Assembly (NCBI GenBank): GCA_947449315.1
Contig: CANFRC010000013.1
Span: 1-64,000, forward strand
Direction of reading: 5' to 3'
Length of the DNA: 64,000 nt
Source: Bacteroidota bacterium
Lineage (GTDB): Bacteria; Bacteroidota; Bacteroidia; 2-12-FULL-35-15
How positions within the stretch are numbered: position 1 is the stretch's first letter; the number at the start of each line of letters is the position of its first letter. The notes under the pieces are model-generated. The model had not been told where the DNA came from, made no database searches, and saw nothing but the letters and a program-made list of their open reading frames with translations. Below, piece by piece: positions 32,601 through 40,265 of this stretch. Both the position numbers and the translations under genes were made by a program.

Positions 32601-32837
32601 GGGAATGTTGACTGTGGTTACCAATGTTGCTCCGCAGTTTTTTCTTATTGTAATATCTACACTGGCAGGAAAGGCTATGCTACCTGTCTTGCAATCGCGG
32701 TATAGATGTAACGTAATGCGATAAGTAGAACCGCTCAATTGCTCATATGTTAGTGATCCTCCAACAATGTGAGAAGCACGGGAGGCAAAGCTTAAAAAGA
32801 AAACAAAAATAATCTGGAATAAAAATCGATTCTTCAT
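29670..32837 (-). CDS. Large PKD-repeat surface protein with T9SS type B (gliding-motility) sorting domain
   Basis: Signal peptide, SHIVGGSLTYEQLSGSTYRITLHLYRDC N-terminal domain, multiple PKD units (WSWNFGDG), CTD VPNGFSPNGDGINDEFYVCGG...IYNNWGELIFES...GWDGKRKG. Confidence 0.93.
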   Translation of the reverse strand: MKNRFLFQIIFVFFLSFASRASHIVGGSLTYEQLSGSTYRITLHLYRDCKTGSIAFPASVDITIRKNCGATLVTTVNIPFPGALSVPPNIDTCAVNPGICLEDATYTKVVSGLPPTSGGYDLFFSLCCRNSTILNITTPTLVGDMWYAHIPDNGVVISNSSPKWVNPPPVFVCQGQDMTVDQSATDADGDSLVYSLYSPFTDLSPTWPGCIFTASPVTWTSTFGPNNPLDAATPGSLTISPTGILHGIPALIGQFVAGIKCTEWRRGVKIGEIYRDFQFNVVNCPPVADASFSPSNPCNGTTITFTNTTTPSANTYLWNFGDGSPTTAVTSPVHTYPSLGVYTATLIINRGTPCADTAIQIINLSTINADFASDAPACKGVPIHFTDNSTFVASSSISAWSWNFGDGFTSTLPNPIHSYGTGGSFNVQLISTSSAGCKDTIVYTVTIQTLPIANAGNDTVSCSNNASINLGGTILNAGGGYWTGSTGGNFTPGTTAGTSTLNPTYTPTAAAIASGADTLILYTTSNALCPADTDQVIINFYGGPTINAGADLFVCKDTTFVPVCATVTVASGGLWGTTGTGTFVNPASLCTNYLPSSADTTAGSVILYITSTGNGNCIATNDSTILTFTSTPISLITSKDSSCAGIPLSISAITTNNAGIWTTNGTGTFAPNDTTLSATYIPSAADGVAGTVTMIFTSTHNGACRSNADTLQVFLTPSPTALFTSTNACSLDTVSFTDGSTIASGSIASWSWNFGDAGTSAIEDPIHIYGAGGAYNVSLIVLSNYGCADTLTQTLNVFNPPVANFNANGICLTDGTNFTDLSTVTGSYLTSWIWNYGDASVNGTTQNTTHSYPENGSYTVILTVQSAQGCVDTTSQIVSVLPGPGANFSSDDYNGNVNQIIQFSDLSYNSPVSWLWDFGDATTNSTSTSQNPSHVYSVGGFYDVCLIVSDINGCSDTICQQEIISMPPDVPNGFSPNGDGINDEFYVCGGPFKKLDFKIYNNWGELIFESDKQSLGWDGKRKGVDQAIGVYVYTLSVITEDDVTHELHGDVTLLR

Positions 32838-32873
32838 TCGAATGATAATTGGTCAATATTAAAATTCAGGATA

Positions 32874-32903
32874 CAAATGTAATAAATTTTTTATCCCGAC
32901 AAA
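32874..32903 (-). promoter_or_regulatory. Bacteroidota-type promoter for the 32837-26551 operon
   Basis: Minus strand TTTG (32900-32903), N18, TACATTTG (32874-32881). Confidence 0.65.
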
Positions 32904-32940
32904 TTTTTGTCTACAAAATTATTAACTTTGTAGACAAAAA
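32904..32940. repeat. Perfect 14-bp inverted repeat in divergent intergenic region (possible operator)
   Basis: TTTTTGTCTACAAA-attattaac-TTTGTAGACAAAAA. Confidence 0.8.
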
Positions 32941-32973
32941 ATATAACTTCGTCTAAAATTTATGAAATAAGCC

Positions 32974-35481
32974 ATGAAAAAATTATTGTTTTTTAGTATC
33001 GTTTCAACATGTTGTTTTTTATCAGTTAATGCACAGATAAACATTCAATGGCAAAAGCGCTATTCGAGTGCTGGGAGCAATGTTGACAGGGCCGAGGATC
33101 TGTTTATGGATGCTGCGGGAAATACATATGTGACAGGAATCGGAAAAGGTACAAGCGGTAACCTTGATTATGTTACTATAAAATATGATCCACTGGGGAC
33201 ACAGGTATGGAAATCTGAATACAACGGACCTGGGAATAGTATGGATGAAGCGCATGCCATCAAAGTTGACGCAGCTGGAAATGTTTATGTGACCGGATGG
33301 AGTTATGGTGGTACTGTAACAGGTTATGATTACGCTACAGTGAAATACAATTCAGCTGGAGTGCAGCAGTGGGCATCCCGCTATACAAATACTTCAGGCG
33401 GAACGGATGAGGCGTGGGATGTTGGTGTTGATAATGCGGGAAATGTTTTTGTAACAGGAAGCAGTGATGGTGCAGGAACGAATAGCGCTATTGCAACTAT
33501 TAGATATAATTCAGCAGGTGCGCAACAATTTGCTATCCGTCATGAAGGTGTAGGAGGAGGTATTGATGCTGGTTATAGCATCTTTGTTGATGCTGTTTCT
33601 GGTTTCTCATACGTTGCTGGTTATACCTTTCAAAGTGCTGCGCAAGATTTTAATTATGTTACACTAAAATATAACTTAGCTGGAGTTCAGCAATGGGTTA
33701 GCCGATATAACGGACCGGATTCAAAGTATGACGAAGCACGTTCTATTACAGTTGATGGATTAGGCAATGTTTATGTAACAGGATATTCTCAAAAAGCCAT
33801 TTTGACAAACTATGATTATGCAACAGTAAAATATAATTCGGCCGGTGTGCAACAATGGGCCATGCTTTACAATGGAACTGGCAACAATGTTGATAAGTCA
33901 AATGTCGTGAAACTGGATCCTCTTGGTAACGTTTATATTACAGGAAGAAGTGTTGGAGTTAGTCCTGCCGCAGAAGATATATTGACAATAAAATATAATA
34001 ATTCAGGTAGTTTAAAATGGTCGGCAAGGTATAATGGTCCTGCAAATGGATATGACGAAGGAAAGGACCTGGCAGTGGATGCTGCAGGGAATGTTTATGT
34101 GACAGGATATAGTTACACCATAGGCGCAAACAATGATTTCACCACAATAAAATACGATTCAACTGGAGTTCAACAATGGCTTACTAAATACAACGGGACC
34201 GGAAACAATACTGATCAGGCAGTTGGAATAGCTATTGATGGCATAGGTAATGTATTTATTGCCGGCCTTAGTGTTGGCGCAGGTACAGATGAAGATTATG
34301 AGACAATAAAATACTGTCAGCTCACTGCAAATGCAGGTGCTGATACAACAATTTGTAATGGGTCATCCGTTCAGTTGAACGCTTCAGCTCCAGGCGCTGT
34401 GAGTTACGCCTGGACACCTTCAACCGGCTTAAGTTTTACAGATATCGCTCATCCAATTGCTACCCCAACCGTTACTACTACCTATCAGGTTGCCATTACA
34501 AACGGCTCGGGCTGTGTGGATCTGGATTCAGTTGTTGTAACTGTTGTTCCCTTGCCCGCTCCTGGAATTACAACAAGTGGTCCTACCTCATTTTGTATAG
34601 GAGGCTCTGTTACTTTAAATTCAGTTTTAGCTACTTCCTATCAATGGAGTTCAGGTGTAAATGACACCCTGCAATCAATTACTGTAACTACTTCAGGCAA
34701 CTATGCGGTGACTATTACTAATGGTGCAGGTTGTTCAAGCCATGCTTCTGTAGACGTATCTGTATTTGACTTGCCGCCTGTTGATGCAGGTTTAAACGAC
34801 AGTATTTGTTTAAGTACTAATATTACTTTAGGTGCATCTGGTGGTGTTACTTATGTTTGGTCGCCAGCAGGTTCATTAAGTGATCCAACTATTGCAAATC
34901 CGGTGGCAGGCCCTACTGTTACTACTACATATACTGTGGTAGGCACTGCAACAGGTGGTTGCTCCAATACCGATTCCATTACCGTCACAGTTCTAGAAGA
35001 TCCGGATTTGCCAGCGATCATTCGGAATGTAGATACTTTGTTTTGTTCTAGCGATTATTCGGGATATCAATGGTATTTGAATGATGAAGCCATACCTGGA
35101 GCAACTCTTCAGGATTATACGTTCACAGCAAACGGGACGTATTATCTGCAGGTATTTAATGCATCAGGTTGTTCCACCTCATCAACAACTACTGTAATTA
35201 CAGATGTTGGAATTGATGAAAATTCAAATGCTATACATATGATCGCTTACCCTAATCCAACTTCAAGTGATGTCACACTTCAATTTAATTTAGTAAAACA
35301 AAGTGATGTGAAAATAAAAGTAACAAACATTGCGGGAGAGCTTGTTTATTCAGATGAGTTGCGCCATTTTATTGGAGCGTATAAAAGGCAGATAAGCTTG
35401 CATGAAAACGCAATAGGCGTTTATTATTTGCAAGTGACCACAAATGATGAGGTGATCAATAAGAAACTTATAAAACAGTAA
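32974..35481 (+). CDS. Secreted SBBP-type beta-propeller protein with Ig-like region and T9SS type A sorting domain
   Basis: About eight GNVYVTGYS...YDYATVKYNSAGVQQWA.RYNG repeats; CTD IAYPNPTSSDVTLQFNLVKQSDVKIKVTNIAGELVY...GVYYLQVTTNDEVINKKLIKQ. Confidence 0.92.
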   Translation: MKKLLFFSIVSTCCFLSVNAQINIQWQKRYSSAGSNVDRAEDLFMDAAGNTYVTGIGKGTSGNLDYVTIKYDPLGTQVWKSEYNGPGNSMDEAHAIKVDAAGNVYVTGWSYGGTVTGYDYATVKYNSAGVQQWASRYTNTSGGTDEAWDVGVDNAGNVFVTGSSDGAGTNSAIATIRYNSAGAQQFAIRHEGVGGGIDAGYSIFVDAVSGFSYVAGYTFQSAAQDFNYVTLKYNLAGVQQWVSRYNGPDSKYDEARSITVDGLGNVYVTGYSQKAILTNYDYATVKYNSAGVQQWAMLYNGTGNNVDKSNVVKLDPLGNVYITGRSVGVSPAAEDILTIKYNNSGSLKWSARYNGPANGYDEGKDLAVDAAGNVYVTGYSYTIGANNDFTTIKYDSTGVQQWLTKYNGTGNNTDQAVGIAIDGIGNVFIAGLSVGAGTDEDYETIKYCQLTANAGADTTICNGSSVQLNASAPGAVSYAWTPSTGLSFTDIAHPIATPTVTTTYQVAITNGSGCVDLDSVVVTVVPLPAPGITTSGPTSFCIGGSVTLNSVLATSYQWSSGVNDTLQSITVTTSGNYAVTITNGAGCSSHASVDVSVFDLPPVDAGLNDSICLSTNITLGASGGVTYVWSPAGSLSDPTIANPVAGPTVTTTYTVVGTATGGCSNTDSITVTVLEDPDLPAIIRNVDTLFCSSDYSGYQWYLNDEAIPGATLQDYTFTANGTYYLQVFNASGCSTSSTTTVITDVGIDENSNAIHMIAYPNPTSSDVTLQFNLVKQSDVKIKVTNIAGELVYSDELRHFIGAYKRQISLHENAIGVYYLQVTTNDEVINKKLIKQ

Positions 35482-35499
35482 AATATAAAAATGTAAATT

Positions 35500-35531
35500 A
35501 AAAAGGCGACTATATAGTTAGTCGCCTTTTT
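35500..35531. terminator. Bidirectional terminator
   Basis: AAAAAGGCGACTA-tatagt-TAGTCGCCTTTTT between convergent genes. Confidence 0.9.
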
Positions 35532-35571
35532 AGTTATACCAAAGATTTTTTATTCGATCATTTATTAACTA

Positions 35572-35829
35572 TTATTTATACATCGTTGCTCCTTTAAAAA
35601 TGTCGGCAAACGTTTTCCAATTTGCTTCGTCAGCATTTATTTTTATTCTGTTATTATCATAATAACCTTGAATATCTTCCGTGAACGTGGTAAATGCTTC
35701 TAAAAAATCTTTCAAGGTTCTATTTTCCCAGGTCTCAGGATTTGTAATAAGATCTTCCCTGAGCAGATCGATAAATTCAATGAATGTTTCTTTGTTCGTT
35801 ACTTTAAAATCGGATAACTCGTCATTCAT
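35572..35829 (-). CDS. Small DUF7660-like protein
   Basis: 85 aa; TWENRTLKDFLEAFTTFTEDIQGYYDN...ANWKTFADIFKGA recalled as the DUF7660 pattern, not searched; short gap to the upstream nfu gene. Confidence 0.6.
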   Translation of the reverse strand: MNDELSDFKVTNKETFIEFIDLLREDLITNPETWENRTLKDFLEAFTTFTEDIQGYYDNNRIKINADEANWKTFADIFKGATMYK

Positions 35830-35848
35830 AAAATTTAGTTAGGGATAA

Positions 35849-36472
35849 TTACATGGCTTCTGAAACTACTTCTTTTACATCAGGGATCATTCGTTTTAAT
35901 AAACCTTCGATTCCCGCTTTTAGTGTTAGTGTTGATGACGGACAACCACTGCAGGCGCCTCGCATTTGAACAGTTACAATTCCCTCAGCAAATCCTTTGA
36001 ACGTGATACTTCCGCCATCGCCTTCTACCGCAGGACGGATATATTGTTCGAGGATTTCAATGATCTTAACTTCTATTTCATTTGTTGGTGCCGCATGTTC
36101 TGTAAATACTTCTTTTTTTTCTGTGAACGTATTGTCGATTGCAACTTCCGCCTTTGGTAATTCGGTAATAATTGATTTTCCTTCACTGATGTAGATGCGA
36201 ATGAAATCTCTAAGTTCTAAGGTGATATCTTCCCATTGCACTGAATCAACTTTTGAAACAGTAATAAAATTAGCAGCCATAAATACAGCTTTCACAAATG
36301 GAAATTCAAATAATTTTGCTGCCAGCGGAGACCCTTTTGTTTCTGCTTTTGAAAGGTACTGCGCGGTTGCTCCATCATGAACCAATAATTGATTGGCAAC
36401 AAATTTCATGGATGAAGGATTAGGTGTGCTTTCAGCATATATAATGACCGGCTTTTTTACGAGGGTGTCCAT
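35849..36472 (-). CDS. nfu: NifU-family Fe-S scaffold/carrier protein
   Basis: Nfu N-terminal (ESTPNPSSMKFVANQLL) and C-terminal IRPAVEGDGGSITFKGF...GACSGCPSSTLTLKAGIEGLLKRMIP. Confidence 0.93.
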   Translation of the reverse strand: MDTLVKKPVIIYAESTPNPSSMKFVANQLLVHDGATAQYLSKAETKGSPLAAKLFEFPFVKAVFMAANFITVSKVDSVQWEDITLELRDFIRIYISEGKSIITELPKAEVAIDNTFTEKKEVFTEHAAPTNEIEVKIIEILEQYIRPAVEGDGGSITFKGFAEGIVTVQMRGACSGCPSSTLTLKAGIEGLLKRMIPDVKEVVSEAM

Positions 36473-36589
36473 CTTTTTCTGTAATTTTGAGTCACAAAGA
36501 TAAGAATAAAAAGCTCCCTCTGCTTTTTTCCTTCCGCTTCATTCAGGATAAGCAGCCAGAAAAGTTGTTGTAGAGAAAATAAAAAATGC

Positions 36590-38161
36590 ATGAAAAGAAA
36601 AGTAGATTTTTTAATCATTGGTTCGGGAATAGCAGGCTTGAGTTATGCACTTAAAGTGGCTTCGCATGGGAAAGTATGCATGATCACCAAAGCCAATGAA
36701 GATGAAAGCAATACGAAATATGCGCAAGGTGGAATAGCTGCAGTGATGTATAGTCCGGATAGTTACGAAAAACATATCAAAGATACGTTGATAGCAGGTG
36801 ATGGAATCTGTGATGAAGAAGTTGTACGTATGGTGATCACCGAATCTACCGACAGAATAAACGAGTTAATAGCTTGGGGTGCAACATTCGATAAAACCTC
36901 TAGTGGTGAATATGATCTGGCGAAAGAAGGTGGACACTCGGAACACCGTATCCTGCATCATAAAGACAATACTGGTTTTGAAATAGAACGGGCATTGCTC
37001 ACGGCGGTTCATAACCATCCGAACATTGAAATATTAGATCATCATTTTGCAATTGATATTCTAACACAGCATCATTTAGGTATTGAAGTAAATAGCCGTA
37101 CTCCGAATATAGAATGCTATGGTGCATATGTTTTGAATCTCCGTTCAAATAAAATTGAAACCGTTTTAGCAAAAACAATATTAATGGCAACCGGTGGTGC
37201 AGGACATGTATACAGTACCACCACCAATCCGACTATTGCAACAGGCGATGGTGTGGCCATGGTGTATCGTGCAAAAGGAAGAGTGGAGGGCATGGAGTTT
37301 TATCAGTTTCATCCTACATCGTTATATAATCCGGGTGAAAGTCCCTCCTTCTTGATTTCGGAAGCGGTGAGGGGCTTTGGTGGAATATTAAAAACCATTG
37401 ATGGAAAAGAGTTCATGCAAAAATACGATGCACGTAAATCATTAGCCCCTCGTGATATTGTTGCACGTGCAATTGACAATGAGATGAAGATTCGTGGTGA
37501 AGATTATGTGTATCTGGATTGCCGTCATTTGGATAAAGAAGAGTTAATAAAACATTTTCCGAATATTTATCAGAAATGTTTGAGTTTGGGAATTGATATG
37601 ATGAAAGATTATATTCCTGTTGTTCCTGCAGCGCATTATATGTGTGGTGGCGTGAAGGTGGATAAAAAAGGAAGAAGCAATATTAAGAATTTGTATGCAA
37701 TCGGTGAATGTTCTTCAACAGGATTGCATGGAGCAAATCGATTAGCAAGCAATTCGCTGTTGGAGGCGATTGTATACTCCCATCATGCTGCAATGGATGC
37801 AATAGAATCGTCTAAAAAGATAAACTACTGTGAATCAATTGCTGATTGGGATGCGGAAGGCACTGCTCATCCGGAAGAAATGGTATTGATGATTCAAAGT
37901 TTAAGGGAGGTGCAAGCAATCATGACCAATTATGTAGGAATTGTTCGTTCAGATATTCGTTTGCAAAGAGCATTTGATCGTTTGGAAATTCTCTATAAAG
38001 AAAATGAAGCGTTGTATTTAAAAACAACAATTTCTCCGAAAATATGTGAGCTGAGAAATATTATTAATGTGGCTTACATAATAATAAAACATGCACGTCA
38101 GCGAAAAGAAAGCAGGGGTTTGCATTACAATGTAAATTATCCGAAGTTGTTCGGGAACTAA
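36590..38161 (+). CDS. nadB: L-aspartate oxidase
   Basis: LIIGSGIAGLSYALKVA, NTKYAQGGIAAV, GGHSEHRILHHKDNTG, ARGRVEGMEFYQFHPT-like motif, GECSSTGLHGANRLASNSLLEA. Confidence 0.96.
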   Translation: MKRKVDFLIIGSGIAGLSYALKVASHGKVCMITKANEDESNTKYAQGGIAAVMYSPDSYEKHIKDTLIAGDGICDEEVVRMVITESTDRINELIAWGATFDKTSSGEYDLAKEGGHSEHRILHHKDNTGFEIERALLTAVHNHPNIEILDHHFAIDILTQHHLGIEVNSRTPNIECYGAYVLNLRSNKIETVLAKTILMATGGAGHVYSTTTNPTIATGDGVAMVYRAKGRVEGMEFYQFHPTSLYNPGESPSFLISEAVRGFGGILKTIDGKEFMQKYDARKSLAPRDIVARAIDNEMKIRGEDYVYLDCRHLDKEELIKHFPNIYQKCLSLGIDMMKDYIPVVPAAHYMCGGVKVDKKGRSNIKNLYAIGECSSTGLHGANRLASNSLLEAIVYSHHAAMDAIESSKKINYCESIADWDAEGTAHPEEMVLMIQSLREVQAIMTNYVGIVRSDIRLQRAFDRLEILYKENEALYLKTTISPKICELRNIINVAYIIIKHARQRKESRGLHYNVNYPKLFGN

Positions 38162-39454
38162 TTATCTTCCAATTGTTCTTTCAATGCCGTTACCTAAAGC
38201 GTAAGCCGTAACAACACCTTCCTCATTATAAGTAGGTTTAACTTCTAAGTTGCGACCGGTAAGTTTACTGATTCCTTTTGTAGCAATTTGTGCAATATCC
38301 CAACCGCTGAATCTTTTCAGTTTCCCGGTTTTCTTTTGAGTGTCAATAGTGTTTTCATCCAATGTCTTTTCCTTTATCTTCTCTACTGCTAATTCGCGGA
38401 TCGAAAGAAAGTTATTATCCTTTGTTGTTTCATTTTTGTTTTCAACTGGTGCAAGCGTTTGGTTGTTAGTAACAGGTTCTTCATTTTTGTTTGCAGGAAG
38501 AGCATTGTTTGCTAGAGGCTCCGCTTGGTTAGCAGGTGTTTGATTGTTCGCAATTGATGATTCATTATTTAATGAAGGAGTTGTTGGGAAATCTTTTTTC
38601 TCGATATAGTTATTTTCCTTTTTATTGGATGTGTTTTTTACAACAACATTTTTTTGTACTGGAACTTGAGCTAAATCCGTTGCTTCATTCTTGATGATTA
38701 CCTCTTGATTTTTCTTCGGAGTTAATAACTCATTTTTAATTTTTGGCTCATTGTTTTTTGCAAGATTCTGTTGTTTCGGATCGTTGTTGAACATAAAATA
38801 CAGTCCGAATAAAAACAATAAAGAAGCTGCCACAGCCACATAATAGAATAAAGGAATTGCTCTTCGTTCTTTGCGTTTTAGCTCTTCTTTATTTTCATAT
38901 ACAATGGTTGTATCAGCAACTAGTTTCGTTTGTTGATACAAATGCAGATGGTGTTGCATTTCTGAATCAACAGCTATTTGTTGATTCAACAATGCCGTTT
39001 CTGGTCTTGTTAAAAGCCCTTCCAAAGAAGCGATCAAAAGATCGTCTGTTGTGACAACTGTTTTCTTGAGTGCTTCTTTATTTTCAAAAACGATAGAAGC
39101 ATCAGCAACTAATTTTGTTTTTTGAAATAATTCTAAATCGTTGGAATAGTGGGGGTGTTGGTTAATGAAATCTGTAACTAATATTTTTTCTCCTGGAGAC
39201 AAAGTATTTTCGATAGATCTGATAAAGTACTCGTCTTTATTCTCAAGAGTGATCTCTTTTTTTAATCCTGATTTATTTTCAAAGGTGAAATCAGAAGAAT
39301 CTTCCAAAGTGATGTTCTCAAAACTTTCAAACTCCTCTCTTAATTCAGGATTTTGCTCAATGAACAATAACAAGTCAGCCACCTGTTGAGGTGAAAAATT
39401 CCCTTCATGATAATCAAGGAAAAACGCTTCGTAGTTATTTTTATTTATATTCAT
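38162..39454 (-). CDS. Membrane-anchored anti-sigma-factor-like protein with three tandem N-terminal repeats
   Basis: Starts 5 nt after an ECF sigma gene; cytosolic repeat region, single TM (IPLFYYVAVAASLLFLFGLYFMF), N/P-rich C-terminal region. Confidence 0.7.
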   Translation of the reverse strand: MNINKNNYEAFFLDYHEGNFSPQQVADLLLFIEQNPELREEFESFENITLEDSSDFTFENKSGLKKEITLENKDEYFIRSIENTLSPGEKILVTDFINQHPHYSNDLELFQKTKLVADASIVFENKEALKKTVVTTDDLLIASLEGLLTRPETALLNQQIAVDSEMQHHLHLYQQTKLVADTTIVYENKEELKRKERRAIPLFYYVAVAASLLFLFGLYFMFNNDPKQQNLAKNNEPKIKNELLTPKKNQEVIIKNEATDLAQVPVQKNVVVKNTSNKKENNYIEKKDFPTTPSLNNESSIANNQTPANQAEPLANNALPANKNEEPVTNNQTLAPVENKNETTKDNNFLSIRELAVEKIKEKTLDENTIDTQKKTGKLKRFSGWDIAQIATKGISKLTGRNLEVKPTYNEEGVVTAYALGNGIERTIGR

Positions 39455-39459
39455 TTTTG

Positions 39460-39945
39460 TTATATAACATTCTCCATTGCACCAATGTAGTTTTTCAGAA
39501 ATCCTCTTGCTCTGAAAATATATACTTTCACTTGCGATTCTGTTAATCCTGCAATTTCTCCTATTTCGGCATAATTATATCCTTCATAATCACGCAACAA
39601 CAATACTGTACGTTGTACCTCCGGTAATTTTGTCAATGCTTCATCCAGTATTTCTTTCAGATCGCTGTATTGTCGGTTGCTACTTAAGCTATACATGTTT
39701 GCTTCCGACATATCGCCTTGCTTTTTCTCACGTCTGATCTTGTCGATCATGGTTCTGTAGGCCGAGGTGAACATATACGATTTTGCATTGGTACTTTCTA
39801 CTTCCGAAACCTTAAGCCACAATTTTTCATACGTGTCCTGCACAATATCACGCGCCTTTTCCGAATCCTTAATATTCTTAAGAATGAACCGGTAGAGGTT
39901 GTCTGCATATAAATCAACAGTTTTGTTGAATTCTTCGACAGTCAT
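39460..39945 (-). CDS. ECF-type RNA polymerase sigma-70 factor
   Basis: NLYRFILKNIKDSEKARDIVQDTYEKLWLK (sigma2) and LPEVQRTVLLLRDYEGYNYAEIGEIAGLTESQVKVYIFRARGFL (sigma4). Confidence 0.95.
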   Translation of the reverse strand: MTVEEFNKTVDLYADNLYRFILKNIKDSEKARDIVQDTYEKLWLKVSEVESTNAKSYMFTSAYRTMIDKIRREKKQGDMSEANMYSLSSNRQYSDLKEILDEALTKLPEVQRTVLLLRDYEGYNYAEIGEIAGLTESQVKVYIFRARGFLKNYIGAMENVI

Positions 39946-40040
39946 TGTAGCTTTTTTTGTGCAATTTCTGGTTTAAGACGACTAAGAAAACGTAAAGTTA
40001 CAGAGTTTTAAAGTAAATTTTTAAGTTGTTGAAAATGTGG

Positions 40041-40126
40041 GCCTTCCCCTTCGGGTCGGGCTATTCACTTCAATCTTTTGTTCGTTCCTCTCAAAAGGAT
40101 TTCCGCTACTATCCCTAAGGCGGGCT
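40041..40126 (-). repeat. Structured intergenic element, copy A
   Basis: Minus strand: GGGATAGTAGCGGAAATCCTTTTG..CAAAAGATTGAAGTGAATAGCCCG; diverged copy on the other strand at 40156-40260. Confidence 0.7.
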
Positions 40127-40155
40127 TTAAAAAAATCTGGAGGAATTTAATTACA

Positions 40156-40260
40156 TGAATAGCCCCGATTGAAATGGAAATACTTTCCGCTTTTTTGCGG
40201 AAAGATTGGAATGTAAAGCGGGTGTGAGTTTTTAAAGAATAGGGGTGTAGCTGCTCCGAA
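40156..40260 (+). repeat. Structured intergenic element, copy B
   Basis: TAGCCCCGATTGAAATGGAAATACTTTCCGC-tttttt-GCGGAAAGATTGGAATGTAAAGCGGG...GTAGCTGCTCCGAAA; perfect 8-bp central hairpin. Confidence 0.7.
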
Positions 40261-40265
40261 AGATT

